This document shows, piece by piece, positions 40,008 through 48,890 of a stretch of 64,000 nucleotides of DNA; position 1 is the first letter of the stretch, and each line of letters starts with the position of its first letter. The notes under the pieces were generated by a model, which was given only the letters and a program-made list of their open reading frames with translations, had not been told where the DNA came from and did no database searches. The position numbers were made by a program, and so were the translations under genes. The stretch spans positions 6,530,622 through 6,594,621 of the forward strand of contig NZ_LT629771.1 of assembly GCF_900105175.1 (NCBI RefSeq). The letters run 5' to 3'. Origin of the DNA: Jiangella sp. DSM 45060. GTDB taxonomy: Bacteria; Actinomycetota; Actinomycetes; Jiangellales; Jiangellaceae.

Positions 40008-41414
40008 ATGAAGACAGCAGCCGTCAGGTGGAGCGCACTGGCGCTGACGGCCGGCCTGGTGTTCGCCGGGTGCGCTCAGGGCACCAGCGATTCGTCCGAC
40101 GACGAGACCGGTGGCAGCGGCACCACGTTCGACCCCGAAGCGGAACTGAGCGGTGAGCTCGACGTCATGGGGTTCGGCGCCGGCGACGAGATCGGCCAGA
40201 CCCGCGTCGACCTCGCCAACGCGGCCATCGCTCCGGCGACGGTCAAGCTGATCGAGGGCGACCTCGACATCCAGCAGTTCCTGTCGGCCATCGCCAGCGG
40301 TGAGCCGCCGGAGCTGGTCTACGCGAACCGCGACCAGATCGGCACCTTCGCCTCCCGCGGAGCGATCATCCCGCTGGACGCGTGCATCGACGGCGAGGGC
40401 ATCGACACCTCGATCTACCGCGAGCCGGCGCTGAACCAGGTGACCTTCGACGGCAGCGTCTACGGCATCCCCGAGTTCAACCAGGTGCAGATCACCCAGG
40501 CCAACGCCGACCTGCTCGCCGCCGCCGGGCTCACCATCGACGACGTCAACGGCTCGGACTGGGACGCGATCACCGCCGCCAACCAGGCGATGTACGTCGG
40601 CAGCGGCGGCTCGCTGTCCGTCATCGGCTACGACAGCAAGCTGCCCGAGTTCCTGCCGCTGTGGGCCAAGGCCAACGGCGCCGACCTGCTCTCCGAGGAC
40701 GGCCGGACGGCGCAGCTGGACGACCCGAAGGTGGTCGAGGCGCTGGAGTGGGCCGTCGGCATCTACGACGCCCAGGGCGGCTTCGGCACGGTGAAGGCGT
40801 ACCGCGACTCCGCCGACTTCTTCGGCGCCGGCAACCAGTTCGCCACCAACGTGCTCGGCGCGATGCCGATGGAGCAGTGGTACGTCAACGTGCTCAACGA
40901 CGTCTCGCCGGACGCGCCGATGGCCTTCGACACCGTCCGTGACCGCGAGGGCGAGCCGCTGGCGTACGCGTCCGGCTCGGCGTGGGCGATCCCGAAGGGC
41001 ACCGAGAACCCCGAGGCGGCCTGCCGGTTCATCAAGACGATGACCGAGACCGACAGCTGGATCGCCGCCGCACAGGCCCGCGTCGACCTCCGCGAGGCCG
41101 AGGGCAAGCCGTTCACCGGCCTGCTCACCGGCAACGCCGAGGCGGACCAGCAGATCCAGGACCAGTTCGTCACGCCCAGCGGCGACGCCAAGTGGGACGC
41201 GGCGGTCCAGGCCACCTACGACGCCAACGACCACACGTTCACGCTGCCGGCCAACCCGGCCGACGCGGAGTTCAAGACCGCCTGGCAGGACGCCGTCAAC
41301 CGCGTCCTCAACGGGCAGCAGGAGCCCGCGGACGCCCTGGCCCAGGCCCAGGACGAGGCACAGACGGTGCTGGACGAGGCGTGGTCGACCTGGGACGAGC
41401 GGGAAGAGGGCTGA
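40008..41414 (+). CDS. Extracellular sugar-binding lipoprotein (ABC importer)
   Basis: The protein has 468 residues. The lipoprotein signal ends in the lipobox VFAGC (LTAGLVFAGCAQG), followed by a Ser/Asp-rich linker and an SBP_bac_1-type fold (VKLIEGDLDIQQFLSAIASGEPPELVYANRDQIG; YGIPEFNQVQITQANADLL; YASGSAWAIPKGTENPEAACRFIKTM). It captures an oligosaccharide for the two permeases that follow. ATG 40008 has GTGGAGGA 7 nt upstream. No ATPase gene is in the locus, so a shared MsiK-type ATPase elsewhere is likely, as is usual for actinobacterial sugar importers. Confidence 0.92.
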   Translation: MKTAAVRWSALALTAGLVFAGCAQGTSDSSDDETGGSGTTFDPEAELSGELDVMGFGAGDEIGQTRVDLANAAIAPATVKLIEGDLDIQQFLSAIASGEPPELVYANRDQIGTFASRGAIIPLDACIDGEGIDTSIYREPALNQVTFDGSVYGIPEFNQVQITQANADLLAAAGLTIDDVNGSDWDAITAANQAMYVGSGGSLSVIGYDSKLPEFLPLWAKANGADLLSEDGRTAQLDDPKVVEALEWAVGIYDAQGGFGTVKAYRDSADFFGAGNQFATNVLGAMPMEQWYVNVLNDVSPDAPMAFDTVRDREGEPLAYASGSAWAIPKGTENPEAACRFIKTMTETDSWIAAAQARVDLREAEGKPFTGLLTGNAEADQQIQDQFVTPSGDAKWDAAVQATYDANDHTFTLPANPADAEFKTAWQDAVNRVLNGQQEPADALAQAQDEAQTVLDEAWSTWDEREEG

Positions 41415-41418
41415 CGCC

Positions 41419-42381
41419 TTGGCGTCCACGCAGGTCAACGCGTCCGGGGCGCTCGGTGATGACCGAGCGGCCCGGGCGCGCCGCATCAGCCGCCGGCGGG
41501 AGACGCGTGCGGCGCTGCTGTTCATCAGCCCCTGGATCGTCGGGTTCCTGATCTTCACTCTGTGGCCGATCATCTACAGCGGCTATCTGTCGCTGACCGA
41601 CTACGACGTGATCAACAACCCGAACTTCGTCGGGCTGGAGAACTACGAGGAGCTGTTCCGCGACCCGAAGATCAGAACGGCGCTGTGGAACACGTTCATC
41701 TTCACGGTCATCCAGGTGCCGCTGTACTGCGTGGTGTCGCTGGCGCTCGCGCTGCTGCTGGACAAGGCCGGGCGGGCGTCCGGGTTCTTCCGCACGGCGT
41801 TCTTCCTGCCGAAGATGACGCCGCCGGTGGCCGTCGGGATCCTGCTCCTGCTGCTGTTCAACGGGCAGGAAGGGATGATCAACGGGGTGCTCGGCTGGTT
41901 CGGCATCGACGGGCCGGCGTGGACGACGGACCCGAACTGGGTGAAGCCCGGCCTGATCCTGATGAGCCTGTGGTCGGTCGGGTCGTCGGTGATCATCCTG
42001 CTGGCGGCGTTGCGCAACGTGCCGCAGGAGCTCTACGACTCCGCGAAGGTCGACGGCGCCGGCTGGTGGCAGCAGACCCGCAAGATCACCGTTCCGATGA
42101 TCAGCGGCGCGCTGTTCTTCATCTTCATCGTCAACACCATCGCCGGGTTCCAGACCTTCACCGAGGCGTACACGGCGTTCTTCGGGTCGGGCAACACCAC
42201 CTACAGCAACGACGCGGCGCTGTTCTACGTGATCTACCTGTTCCGCCAGGCGTTCGAGTTCCTGAACATGGGCTACGCCTCGGCGATGGCCTGGCTGCTG
42301 TTCGTGATCATCATGATCTTCACCGCGATCCAGATCAAGGTCAGCCGGCGGTTCGTCTACTACGAGGGTGAGCAGCGATGA
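41419..42381 (+). CDS. Sugar ABC transporter permease (MalF/UgpA type)
   Basis: The protein has 320 residues and six or so membrane segments, starting ALLFISPWIVGFLIFTLWPIIYSGYLS. The coupling loop that docks on the ATPase is LRNVPQELYDSAKVDGAGWWQQTRKITVPMI (EAA-like motif). TTG 41419 follows the binding-protein stop by 4 nt, and GGGAAGAGGG upstream serves as the ribosome site. The stop overlaps the second permease start (ATGA). Confidence 0.92.
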   Translation: MASTQVNASGALGDDRAARARRISRRRETRAALLFISPWIVGFLIFTLWPIIYSGYLSLTDYDVINNPNFVGLENYEELFRDPKIRTALWNTFIFTVIQVPLYCVVSLALALLLDKAGRASGFFRTAFFLPKMTPPVAVGILLLLLFNGQEGMINGVLGWFGIDGPAWTTDPNWVKPGLILMSLWSVGSSVIILLAALRNVPQELYDSAKVDGAGWWQQTRKITVPMISGALFFIFIVNTIAGFQTFTEAYTAFFGSGNTTYSNDAALFYVIYLFRQAFEFLNMGYASAMAWLLFVIIMIFTAIQIKVSRRFVYYEGEQR

Positions 42382-43277
42382 CGGCAGACACGCGGCTCGA
42401 CGCACCGGCGGAGCCGGAGACCGTCCGCAAGCCGCCCCGGCGGCGCCGCCGGATCACGCCGGTCAAGGCGCTGATCTGGACGGCGCTGATCCTGGCCACG
42501 CTGGTCTTCATCTACCCGTTCATCTGGCTGCTCAGCGCGTCGTTCAAGCCACGCGGCGAGGTCTTCGACAACAAGATCATCCCCGAGACGTTCACCTTCC
42601 AGAACTACCTGGACGTCTGGCACGAGGCGCCGATGGCGCTGTGGCTGTGGAACACCGTCCTGGTGACGGTGCTGGCCGCGGTGACGGTGACGATCAGCAG
42701 CGCGATGGTCGCGTGGGGGTTCTCGTACTTCCGGTTCCGCGGCTGCAACTTCCTGTTCGGCATCGTGCTGGCGACGATGATGCTGCCCGGCGCGGTGACG
42801 ATGATCCCGCAGTTCCTGATCTGGAACAGCCTCGGCATGGTCGACACGCTCACGCCGCTGTGGGCGCAGAACCTGTTCGGCAGCGCGTTCTACATCTTCC
42901 TGCTCAGACAGTTCTTCCTCGGCCTGCCGCGGGAGCTGTTCGACGCGGCGAAGATCGACGGCGCGAACAACTGGCGGATCTTCACCCGCATCGCGATGCC
43001 GCTGTGCAAACCGGCGCTGATCATCACGCTGATCTTCGAGTTCCAGGCGGCGTGGACGGACCTCATGCGGCCGCTGATCTACCTGCGCGACAGCGACAAC
43101 TTCACCGTGCCGCGCGGTCTGAAGGCGCTGCTGGACCAGTACGGCTTCGGCGGCGAGTGGCACTGGGAGATCGTGGTCACCGCGAGCGTCATCACGACGA
43201 TCCCGATGATCATCCTGTTCTTCCTCGGCCAGCGGCACTTCGTGCAGGGCATCGCGACGACCGGCAGCAAGGGGTGA
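42378..43277 (+). CDS. Carbohydrate ABC transporter permease (MalG/UgpE type)
   Basis: The protein has 299 residues and six membrane segments. A basic N-terminus (KPPRRRRRITPVKA) leads into TALILATLVFIYPFIWLLSASFKPRGEVF, typical of MalG. The EAA coupling loop is PRELFDAAKIDGANNWRIFTRIAMPLCKPAL. It forms the transmembrane channel with the preceding permease. The stop overlaps the GH2 start by 4 nt, so uptake and hydrolysis are coupled in one operon. Confidence 0.93.
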   Translation: MTADTRLDAPAEPETVRKPPRRRRRITPVKALIWTALILATLVFIYPFIWLLSASFKPRGEVFDNKIIPETFTFQNYLDVWHEAPMALWLWNTVLVTVLAAVTVTISSAMVAWGFSYFRFRGCNFLFGIVLATMMLPGAVTMIPQFLIWNSLGMVDTLTPLWAQNLFGSAFYIFLLRQFFLGLPRELFDAAKIDGANNWRIFTRIAMPLCKPALIITLIFEFQAAWTDLMRPLIYLRDSDNFTVPRGLKALLDQYGFGGEWHWEIVVTASVITTIPMIILFFLGQRHFVQGIATTGSKG

Positions 43278-45778
43278 CGACGGTCGACCTCGGCGGTTCG
43301 TGGTCGGTGCGGGAGGCGCTCGGCGACACCTGGCAGTGGTTCGTGGACCAGCCGGTCACGGCGCGCAACAACGCGGGCGCCGTGGCCGGTGCGGCCGCGC
43401 TGGCGCCCGGCTGGCTGCCGGCCCGCGTGCCGGGCGCGGTGATCGGCGACCTGGTCCGGGCCGGCGAGCTGCCGTCTCCGTACGTCGGCCGCAACTCGCG
43501 GGCCGCGGAGTGGGTGAGCACGCGGTCGTGGGTGTACCGGCGGACGTTCGCCGCCGCGGCACTGGCGGACGGCGAGCGCGCGGTGCTGTGCCTCGATGGC
43601 GTCGACCCGGGCGGGACGGTGTTCGTCGACGGCGTGCGGGTGGGCCGGGTGGACGGGCTGTACCGGGCCGCTCGGTTCGACGTGACGGCGCTGGTGGCTG
43701 GGGGCGGTGCGCACCGGCTGGCCGTCGTGGTCGACCCCGCGCCGACGACGGAGCCGCAGGTCGGCCGCACCGACCGGGTCCGGCTGCACGCGCCGCGGAT
43801 GGGCTACGGCTGGGACTTCTGCCCGCGGCTGGTGCACCAGGGCATCTGGCGCGGCGTCCGGCTGGAGATCGGTGCCGTGCACCTGGAGGACGTGTTGGTG
43901 CGGCCGGTGGTGTCGCCGGACCTGGTGGTGGCGACGGTGGAGGTGGCCGGCCGGGTGTCGGGGGCGGCGTCTGCCGTGGTGGAGGTCCGGTTCGGCGGTG
44001 ACGTGGTGGCGGCCGGGCCGCTGTCCGTCGACGCGTCCGGCGCTCTCGGCGGTGCCGTCGACGTGCCGGATCCGGCGCTGTGGTGGCCGAGCGGGCTCGG
44101 TGAGCAGCCGCTGTACGAGGTGGTCGTGCGGGCCGGCGACGCGGAGCGCCGGGTGGTCACCGGGTTCCGTCATGCCGCGCTGGCGCCGAACGACAGTGCG
44201 CCGTCCGGCGCACTGCCCTACACCGCGGTCGTCAACGGCCGCCGCGTCGAGCTGACCGGCTGGAACTGGGCGCCCGCCGACGCGCTGTACGGCGAGATCA
44301 CCGACGCGAGGGTCGAGCACCTGGTCGAGCTGGCCCGCCGGTCCGGGGCGCGGCTGCTGCGGGTCTGGGGCGGCGGGCTGATCGAGACACCGTCGTTCTA
44401 CGCCGCGTGCGACCGCGCCGGGCTGTTCGTCTGGCAGGAGTTCTCCCAGTCCAGCTCCGGGATGCAGAGCGCGCCCGCGGCGGACCCGGCGTTCGTCGGC
44501 CACCTGCGGGCCGAGGCGGCCGCCGTCGTGCCGGCTCGCACGCACCACCCGTCGCTGCTGCTGTGGGGCGGCGGCAACGAGTTGGAGGACGACGCCGGCC
44601 CGCTGTCGGACGACCGCTCCCCCGCGCTGGCGGCGCTGCGCGACGAGGTCGCCCGGCTGGACCCGGGCCGGTCGTGGCTGCCGACGTCGCCGACCGGGCC
44701 GAACTTCCACTTCCGCGACGGCGGGCACGACACGCACGGACCGTGGGAGCACCAGGGCCTCGCGGCGCACTACACGCTGTACAACGAGGGCAGCGCGCTG
44801 GCGCACACCGAGTTCGGCGTCGAGGGCATGGCGAACCGGCGGCTGTGGACCGCGCTGGTGCCGCCGGACGACCGCTGGCCGGTCGGCCGCGACAACCCCG
44901 TCTACCGGCACCTCGGCGACTGGTGGAACAACGCGACGCTGGTGCAGGAGTGCTTCGGCGGACGACTCGACACGCCCGACGCGTTCCGCCGGGCCAGCCA
45001 GTTCCTGCAGGCCAGCGGGCTGGCGTACGCCGTCGAGGCGGACCGGCGGCGGTGGCCGCGCTCGAGCATGGTCCTGCCGTGGCAGCTGGCGGAGTCGTAC
45101 CCGAATGCCTGGTGCACGGCCGTCGTCGACCACGCCGGCGAACCGAAGCCAGCGTACCACGCGGTCGCCCGGGCGTTCGCGGCCGAGCGGGTCACGGCCC
45201 GGCTGGACCGGCTGGCGTTCGACGGCGCGCCGGTCGAGGTGGAGGCGTGGCTCTGGTCCGGGCCCGGCCGCGCGGCCGGCGGGACGGTGACCGCTCGGCA
45301 GCTCTCCGCGTACGGCGAGGTGCTGGCCGAGGAGCGCTGGCCGGTCGCGGACCCCGTCGGCCCACCCCGTGCGATCGGGCGGCTGACCGCGTCGTCGCCG
45401 GCCGGTGTCGTGCTGGTGGAGTTGGCCTGGGCCGACGCGGACGGAACGCTGATCGACCGGGAGTGCCTGCCGCTGTCGACGGCCGCCGACCTCACCCCGC
45501 TGCTCGACCTCGAGCCCGCCAAGGTGTGGTTCCACGTGGAACATGGGGGCGCATCGGTGGAGGTCGCGCACGCCGCCGGGCCCGCCGTCATCGGCCTGCG
45601 GATCAGCGACGACCGGCCGCCGGAGTCGACCGGGTGGGCCCTCGTCGACGGAGATCCGCGGCCGCTGCTGCCCGGCGAGCGCCGCAGGTTCACCGTCGAA
45701 TGGCGCCACGACACCGGGCCGCGGCGGCTGCTGCTGGAGTCGTGGAACACCCAACCGTCTGATCTGGAGCTCGCATGA
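43274..45778 (+). CDS. Glycoside hydrolase family 2 protein, probable beta-mannosidase
   Basis: The protein has 834 residues. The N-terminal GH2 sugar-binding domain (TTVDLGGSWSVREALGDTWQW; WVYRRTFAAAAL; VFVDGVRVGRVDGLYRAARFDVT; GYGWDFCPRLVHQGIWRGV) is followed by an Ig-like domain and a TIM barrel from about residue 320 (TGWNWAPADALYGEI; LRVWGGGLIETPSFYAACDRAGLFVWQEF). The acid/base Glu is in WGGGNELED (about residue 435) and the nucleophile in AHTEFGVEG. These fit GH2 beta-mannosidases; exo-glucosaminidases are a less likely alternative. With no signal peptide it should act in the cytoplasm on imported oligosaccharide. Overlaps both neighbours by 4 nt. Confidence 0.85.
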   Translation: MTTVDLGGSWSVREALGDTWQWFVDQPVTARNNAGAVAGAAALAPGWLPARVPGAVIGDLVRAGELPSPYVGRNSRAAEWVSTRSWVYRRTFAAAALADGERAVLCLDGVDPGGTVFVDGVRVGRVDGLYRAARFDVTALVAGGGAHRLAVVVDPAPTTEPQVGRTDRVRLHAPRMGYGWDFCPRLVHQGIWRGVRLEIGAVHLEDVLVRPVVSPDLVVATVEVAGRVSGAASAVVEVRFGGDVVAAGPLSVDASGALGGAVDVPDPALWWPSGLGEQPLYEVVVRAGDAERRVVTGFRHAALAPNDSAPSGALPYTAVVNGRRVELTGWNWAPADALYGEITDARVEHLVELARRSGARLLRVWGGGLIETPSFYAACDRAGLFVWQEFSQSSSGMQSAPAADPAFVGHLRAEAAAVVPARTHHPSLLLWGGGNELEDDAGPLSDDRSPALAALRDEVARLDPGRSWLPTSPTGPNFHFRDGGHDTHGPWEHQGLAAHYTLYNEGSALAHTEFGVEGMANRRLWTALVPPDDRWPVGRDNPVYRHLGDWWNNATLVQECFGGRLDTPDAFRRASQFLQASGLAYAVEADRRRWPRSSMVLPWQLAESYPNAWCTAVVDHAGEPKPAYHAVARAFAAERVTARLDRLAFDGAPVEVEAWLWSGPGRAAGGTVTARQLSAYGEVLAEERWPVADPVGPPRAIGRLTASSPAGVVLVELAWADADGTLIDRECLPLSTAADLTPLLDLEPAKVWFHVEHGGASVEVAHAAGPAVIGLRISDDRPPESTGWALVDGDPRPLLPGERRRFTVEWRHDTGPRRLLLESWNTQPSDLELA

Positions 45779-47136
45779 CCCTCCGTTTCCCGCCGGACTT
45801 CCTGTGGGGCGCGGCCACGTCGGCCTACCAGGTCGAGGGCAGCCTCGACGCGGACGGCCGGGGCGAGTCCGTGTGGGACGTCTTCGCCCGGCGGCCGGGC
45901 GCCATCGAGGGCGGCGGCGACGGCTCGCTGGCCAGCGACTCGTACCGCCGCTGGGCCGACGACGTCGAGCTGATCGCGTCGCTGGGGCTGAACGCCTACC
46001 GGTTCTCCGTCGGTTGGTCGCGGATCCTGCCCGACGGCCGAGGCCGGGTCGAGCAGCGCGGGCTGGACCACTACGAGCGGTTCGTCGACGCGTTGCTGGC
46101 CCGCGGCGTCACGCCGGTGCTCACGCTGAACCACTGGGACATGCCGCAGGCGCTGATGGCCGACGGCGGCTGGGTCGCGCGGTCCTGCGTCGACGCGTTC
46201 GCCGAGCTCACGACCGCCGTCGCGGACCGGCTGGCCGACCGCGTCGAGTGGTGGATCACGCAGAACGAGCCGTGGATCATCGCGCTGCTCGGCTACCAGT
46301 TGGGGCTGCACGCGCCCGGCGTCCGCGACCTCAGCGCGTCGGTGACGGCCGGCCACCACGTCATGCTCGCGCACGGCGCGGGGGCGGACGTGCTGCGGGC
46401 GCACCGCGGCGTCAAGGCCGGCGTGGCGCTGAGCCTGTTCCCGTGCGACCCCGCGACGCCGTCCGAGGAGGACGCCGCGGCCGCCCGGGGCTCCGACGGC
46501 TACGTCAACCGCTGGTACCTCGACCCGCTGGCCGGCCGCGGCTACCCCGCCGACATGCGCGAGCACTACGAACGCGCGCTGGGCCGGCCGCTGAACGAGA
46601 TCCGCGACGGCGACGAGGACGCCATCGCCGGGCGCAGCGACTTCCTCGGCGTGAACTACTACACCCGCCGGGTCATGGCCGCCGCGCCGCCGGGACCGTT
46701 CCCCTGGCGCGTCGTCGGCCCGTCCGGCGACGTCGCCCGCACCGACGAGGGCTGGGAGGTCGCGCCGGACTCCTTCCGCGAGCTGCTGCTCCGCCTGCAC
46801 CGCGACTACCCGTTCCCACTGGTCGTGACGGAGAACGGCGGCGTGTTCGGCGACGCGCCGCTGCACGACGGACGCGTGCGTGACGTGCGCCGCCAGGCGT
46901 TCCTGCGCGCGCACGTGCGGGCCATGGGCGAGGCGATGGCCGGCGGCGCCGACGTGCGCGGCTACCTGCACTGGTCGCTGCTGGACAACTTCGAGTGGTC
47001 GCTGGGCTACCGGCCGCGGTTCGGGCTGGTGCACGTCGACTACCCGACCGGGCGCCGGACGGTGAAGGACTCCGGCCGGCTCTACGCCCGCATCGTCGCG
47101 GCCGGTGGGCTGGACGGCATCGAGGAGGACGCGTGA
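45775..47136 (+). CDS. Glycoside hydrolase family 1 (beta-glycosidase)
   Basis: The protein has 453 residues. GH1 hallmarks: FPPDFLWGAATSAYQVEG at the start, NAYRFSVGWSRILPDGRG, LNHWDMPQAL, acid/base Glu in WWITQNEPWII (about residue 164), nucleophile Glu in LVVTENGGVFGD (about 353) and LHWSLLDNFEWSLGYRPRFGL. It cleaves terminal beta-linked glucose, mannose, galactose or similar. The sugar cannot be read from the sequence; the context suggests beta-mannoside or beta-glucoside. Cytoplasmic. ATG lies in the GH2 stop overlap. Confidence 0.93.
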   Translation: MTLRFPPDFLWGAATSAYQVEGSLDADGRGESVWDVFARRPGAIEGGGDGSLASDSYRRWADDVELIASLGLNAYRFSVGWSRILPDGRGRVEQRGLDHYERFVDALLARGVTPVLTLNHWDMPQALMADGGWVARSCVDAFAELTTAVADRLADRVEWWITQNEPWIIALLGYQLGLHAPGVRDLSASVTAGHHVMLAHGAGADVLRAHRGVKAGVALSLFPCDPATPSEEDAAAARGSDGYVNRWYLDPLAGRGYPADMREHYERALGRPLNEIRDGDEDAIAGRSDFLGVNYYTRRVMAAAPPGPFPWRVVGPSGDVARTDEGWEVAPDSFRELLLRLHRDYPFPLVVTENGGVFGDAPLHDGRVRDVRRQAFLRAHVRAMGEAMAGGADVRGYLHWSLLDNFEWSLGYRPRFGLVHVDYPTGRRTVKDSGRLYARIVAAGGLDGIEEDA

Positions 47137-48890
47137 CCCTGACCGTCGACGGAACTACCGTGGTCGCTCCCGGCTATCGGCTGGAGGTGCACCCCGTGCA
47201 GCCGCGGGCCGTGCTGCGCGACGCCGAGGGGACGGTGTGGACCGAGCTGTCACTGCTGGCGAGCCTGGACGTCGTCGGCGTGCGGGACGAGTCGTACGAC
47301 GTCGCGCCGGCCCGGATCGTCGCCGCGACCGCTGACGCCGTCGAGCTGGTGGTCGAGGCGGCGAGCGCGGTGTGGGAGCGCAAGGCCGTGCACGTGCGCT
47401 GCGCCGACGGTGCGATCGAGGTGTGGGCGACGGCGGCCGGTCAGTCGCGTGCGGACGCCCGGCTCGGCGAGGTGACGCTGCTCGGCGGCCGCGCGGTCCT
47501 GCGCAGTGGCGCGGCCGGGACGTTCCGGTCCGCGATCCGGTTCGCGTCGCTGTTCAGCCCGGCGCCGACCGAGCCGGTGCACGTCGTGCGCCCGGCGAGT
47601 GCGGCGTCGTCACTGGGCGTCGTCGGTGACGCCGAGCCCGGGCGGCTGCACGGCATCTTCTCGCCGCCGCCGCTGTGCTGGGCGCTGGGTTCCCGTCCGG
47701 CCGAGGGTGCGACCGACCTGCCTGACGGGCCCTGGTGGGGGCTGTCGGTCCGGGCGCCGGTCGACGAGCTGACGATGACCGCCGTCCGCTACGACCCCCT
47801 CGACGGTGGCTTCCTGCTGCGGCTGGACTACGAGGGGCACACCGTCGCCGGCGCCGACGTCCGCACGCCGTCCGTCGTGCTGCGCCCGGCCGCGACGCCG
47901 TGGCAGGCGCTCGCCGACTACCGCGACGACCTGGTCGAGCGCGGGCTGGCGCCGTCCGCACCTCCGGAGCCGCGGCCGGACTGGTGGACCGAGCCGATCT
48001 TCTGCGGCTGGGGCGCCCAGTGCGCCCGCGCCGCCGCCGGTGCCGGCGTGCCGGCCGCCGATCTCGCCCGCCAGGACGTGTACGACGAGCTGCTCGGCGT
48101 CCTCTCCGCGGCGGGGGTCTCGCCTGGCACCGTCGTCATCGACGACCGCTGGCAGGCGGCCTACGGCACCGGCGAGGTCGACGCGGATCACTGGCCGGAC
48201 CTGCGCGGCTGGATCGCCGCGCAGCACGCCGCCGGGCGCCGCGTCCTGCTGTGGTGGAAGGCCTGGGACCCGGCCGGACTGCCCGCGGACGAGTGCGTCA
48301 CCGACCCGGCCGGCCACCCCGTCGCCGTCGACGTCGCCGCGCCCGCCTACCGCGCGCGGCTGACCCGCGTCGTCACCGCGTTGCTCGGCCCGGACGGCCT
48401 GGACGCCGACGGCTTCAAGGTCGACTTCACCCAGCGGGCGCCGTCGGGCGAGTCGCTGCGCGCGACCGACGGGCCGTGGGGCATCGCCGCCCTGCACACG
48501 CTGCTGGCCACCCTGACCGCGGCGGCGAAGGCGGCCAAGCCGGACGCGCTGGTCGTCACGCACACGCCGCATCCGTCGTTCGGCGACGTCACCGACATGG
48601 TCCGGCTCAACGACGTGCTCGAGCGCGACACCGCCGGTCGCCCCGTGCCCGTCGTCGACCAGCTGCGGTTCCGGCACGCCGTGACGCGCGCCGCCCTGCC
48701 GGGCCACCCGATCGACACCGACCAGTGGCCGATGCCGGACCGCGCGTCCTGGCGGGCCTACGTCGAGGCTCAGGCGTCGCTGGGCGTGCCCGCGCTGTAC
48801 TACGTGGAGTCGATCGACAACTCCGGCGAGGCCCTGACGGCCGACGACCTCGCGCTGGTCGCGCGCACGTGGGCGGAGCACCGCTCATGA
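47133..48890 (+). CDS. Alpha-galactosidase/GH31-like TIM-barrel glycosidase
   Basis: The protein has 585 residues. Residues 1 to about 265 are beta-sandwich-like. From about residue 285 a TIM barrel resembles clan GH-D and GH31 enzymes: EPIFCGWGAQCARA, TVVIDDRWQAAYGTGEVD, GRRVLLWWKAWDPAGLP, then DADGFKVDFTQRAPSG, whose Asp in FKVDF is the likely nucleophile, and VVTHTPHPSFGDVTDMVRLND. I cannot assign the exact GH family; the N-terminal half looks unlike typical alpha-galactosidases. GTG 47133 follows GAGGAGG and overlaps the GH1 stop. No signal peptide. Confidence 0.72.
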   Translation: MTLTVDGTTVVAPGYRLEVHPVQPRAVLRDAEGTVWTELSLLASLDVVGVRDESYDVAPARIVAATADAVELVVEAASAVWERKAVHVRCADGAIEVWATAAGQSRADARLGEVTLLGGRAVLRSGAAGTFRSAIRFASLFSPAPTEPVHVVRPASAASSLGVVGDAEPGRLHGIFSPPPLCWALGSRPAEGATDLPDGPWWGLSVRAPVDELTMTAVRYDPLDGGFLLRLDYEGHTVAGADVRTPSVVLRPAATPWQALADYRDDLVERGLAPSAPPEPRPDWWTEPIFCGWGAQCARAAAGAGVPAADLARQDVYDELLGVLSAAGVSPGTVVIDDRWQAAYGTGEVDADHWPDLRGWIAAQHAAGRRVLLWWKAWDPAGLPADECVTDPAGHPVAVDVAAPAYRARLTRVVTALLGPDGLDADGFKVDFTQRAPSGESLRATDGPWGIAALHTLLATLTAAAKAAKPDALVVTHTPHPSFGDVTDMVRLNDVLERDTAGRPVPVVDQLRFRHAVTRAALPGHPIDTDQWPMPDRASWRAYVEAQASLGVPALYYVESIDNSGEALTADDLALVARTWAEHRS

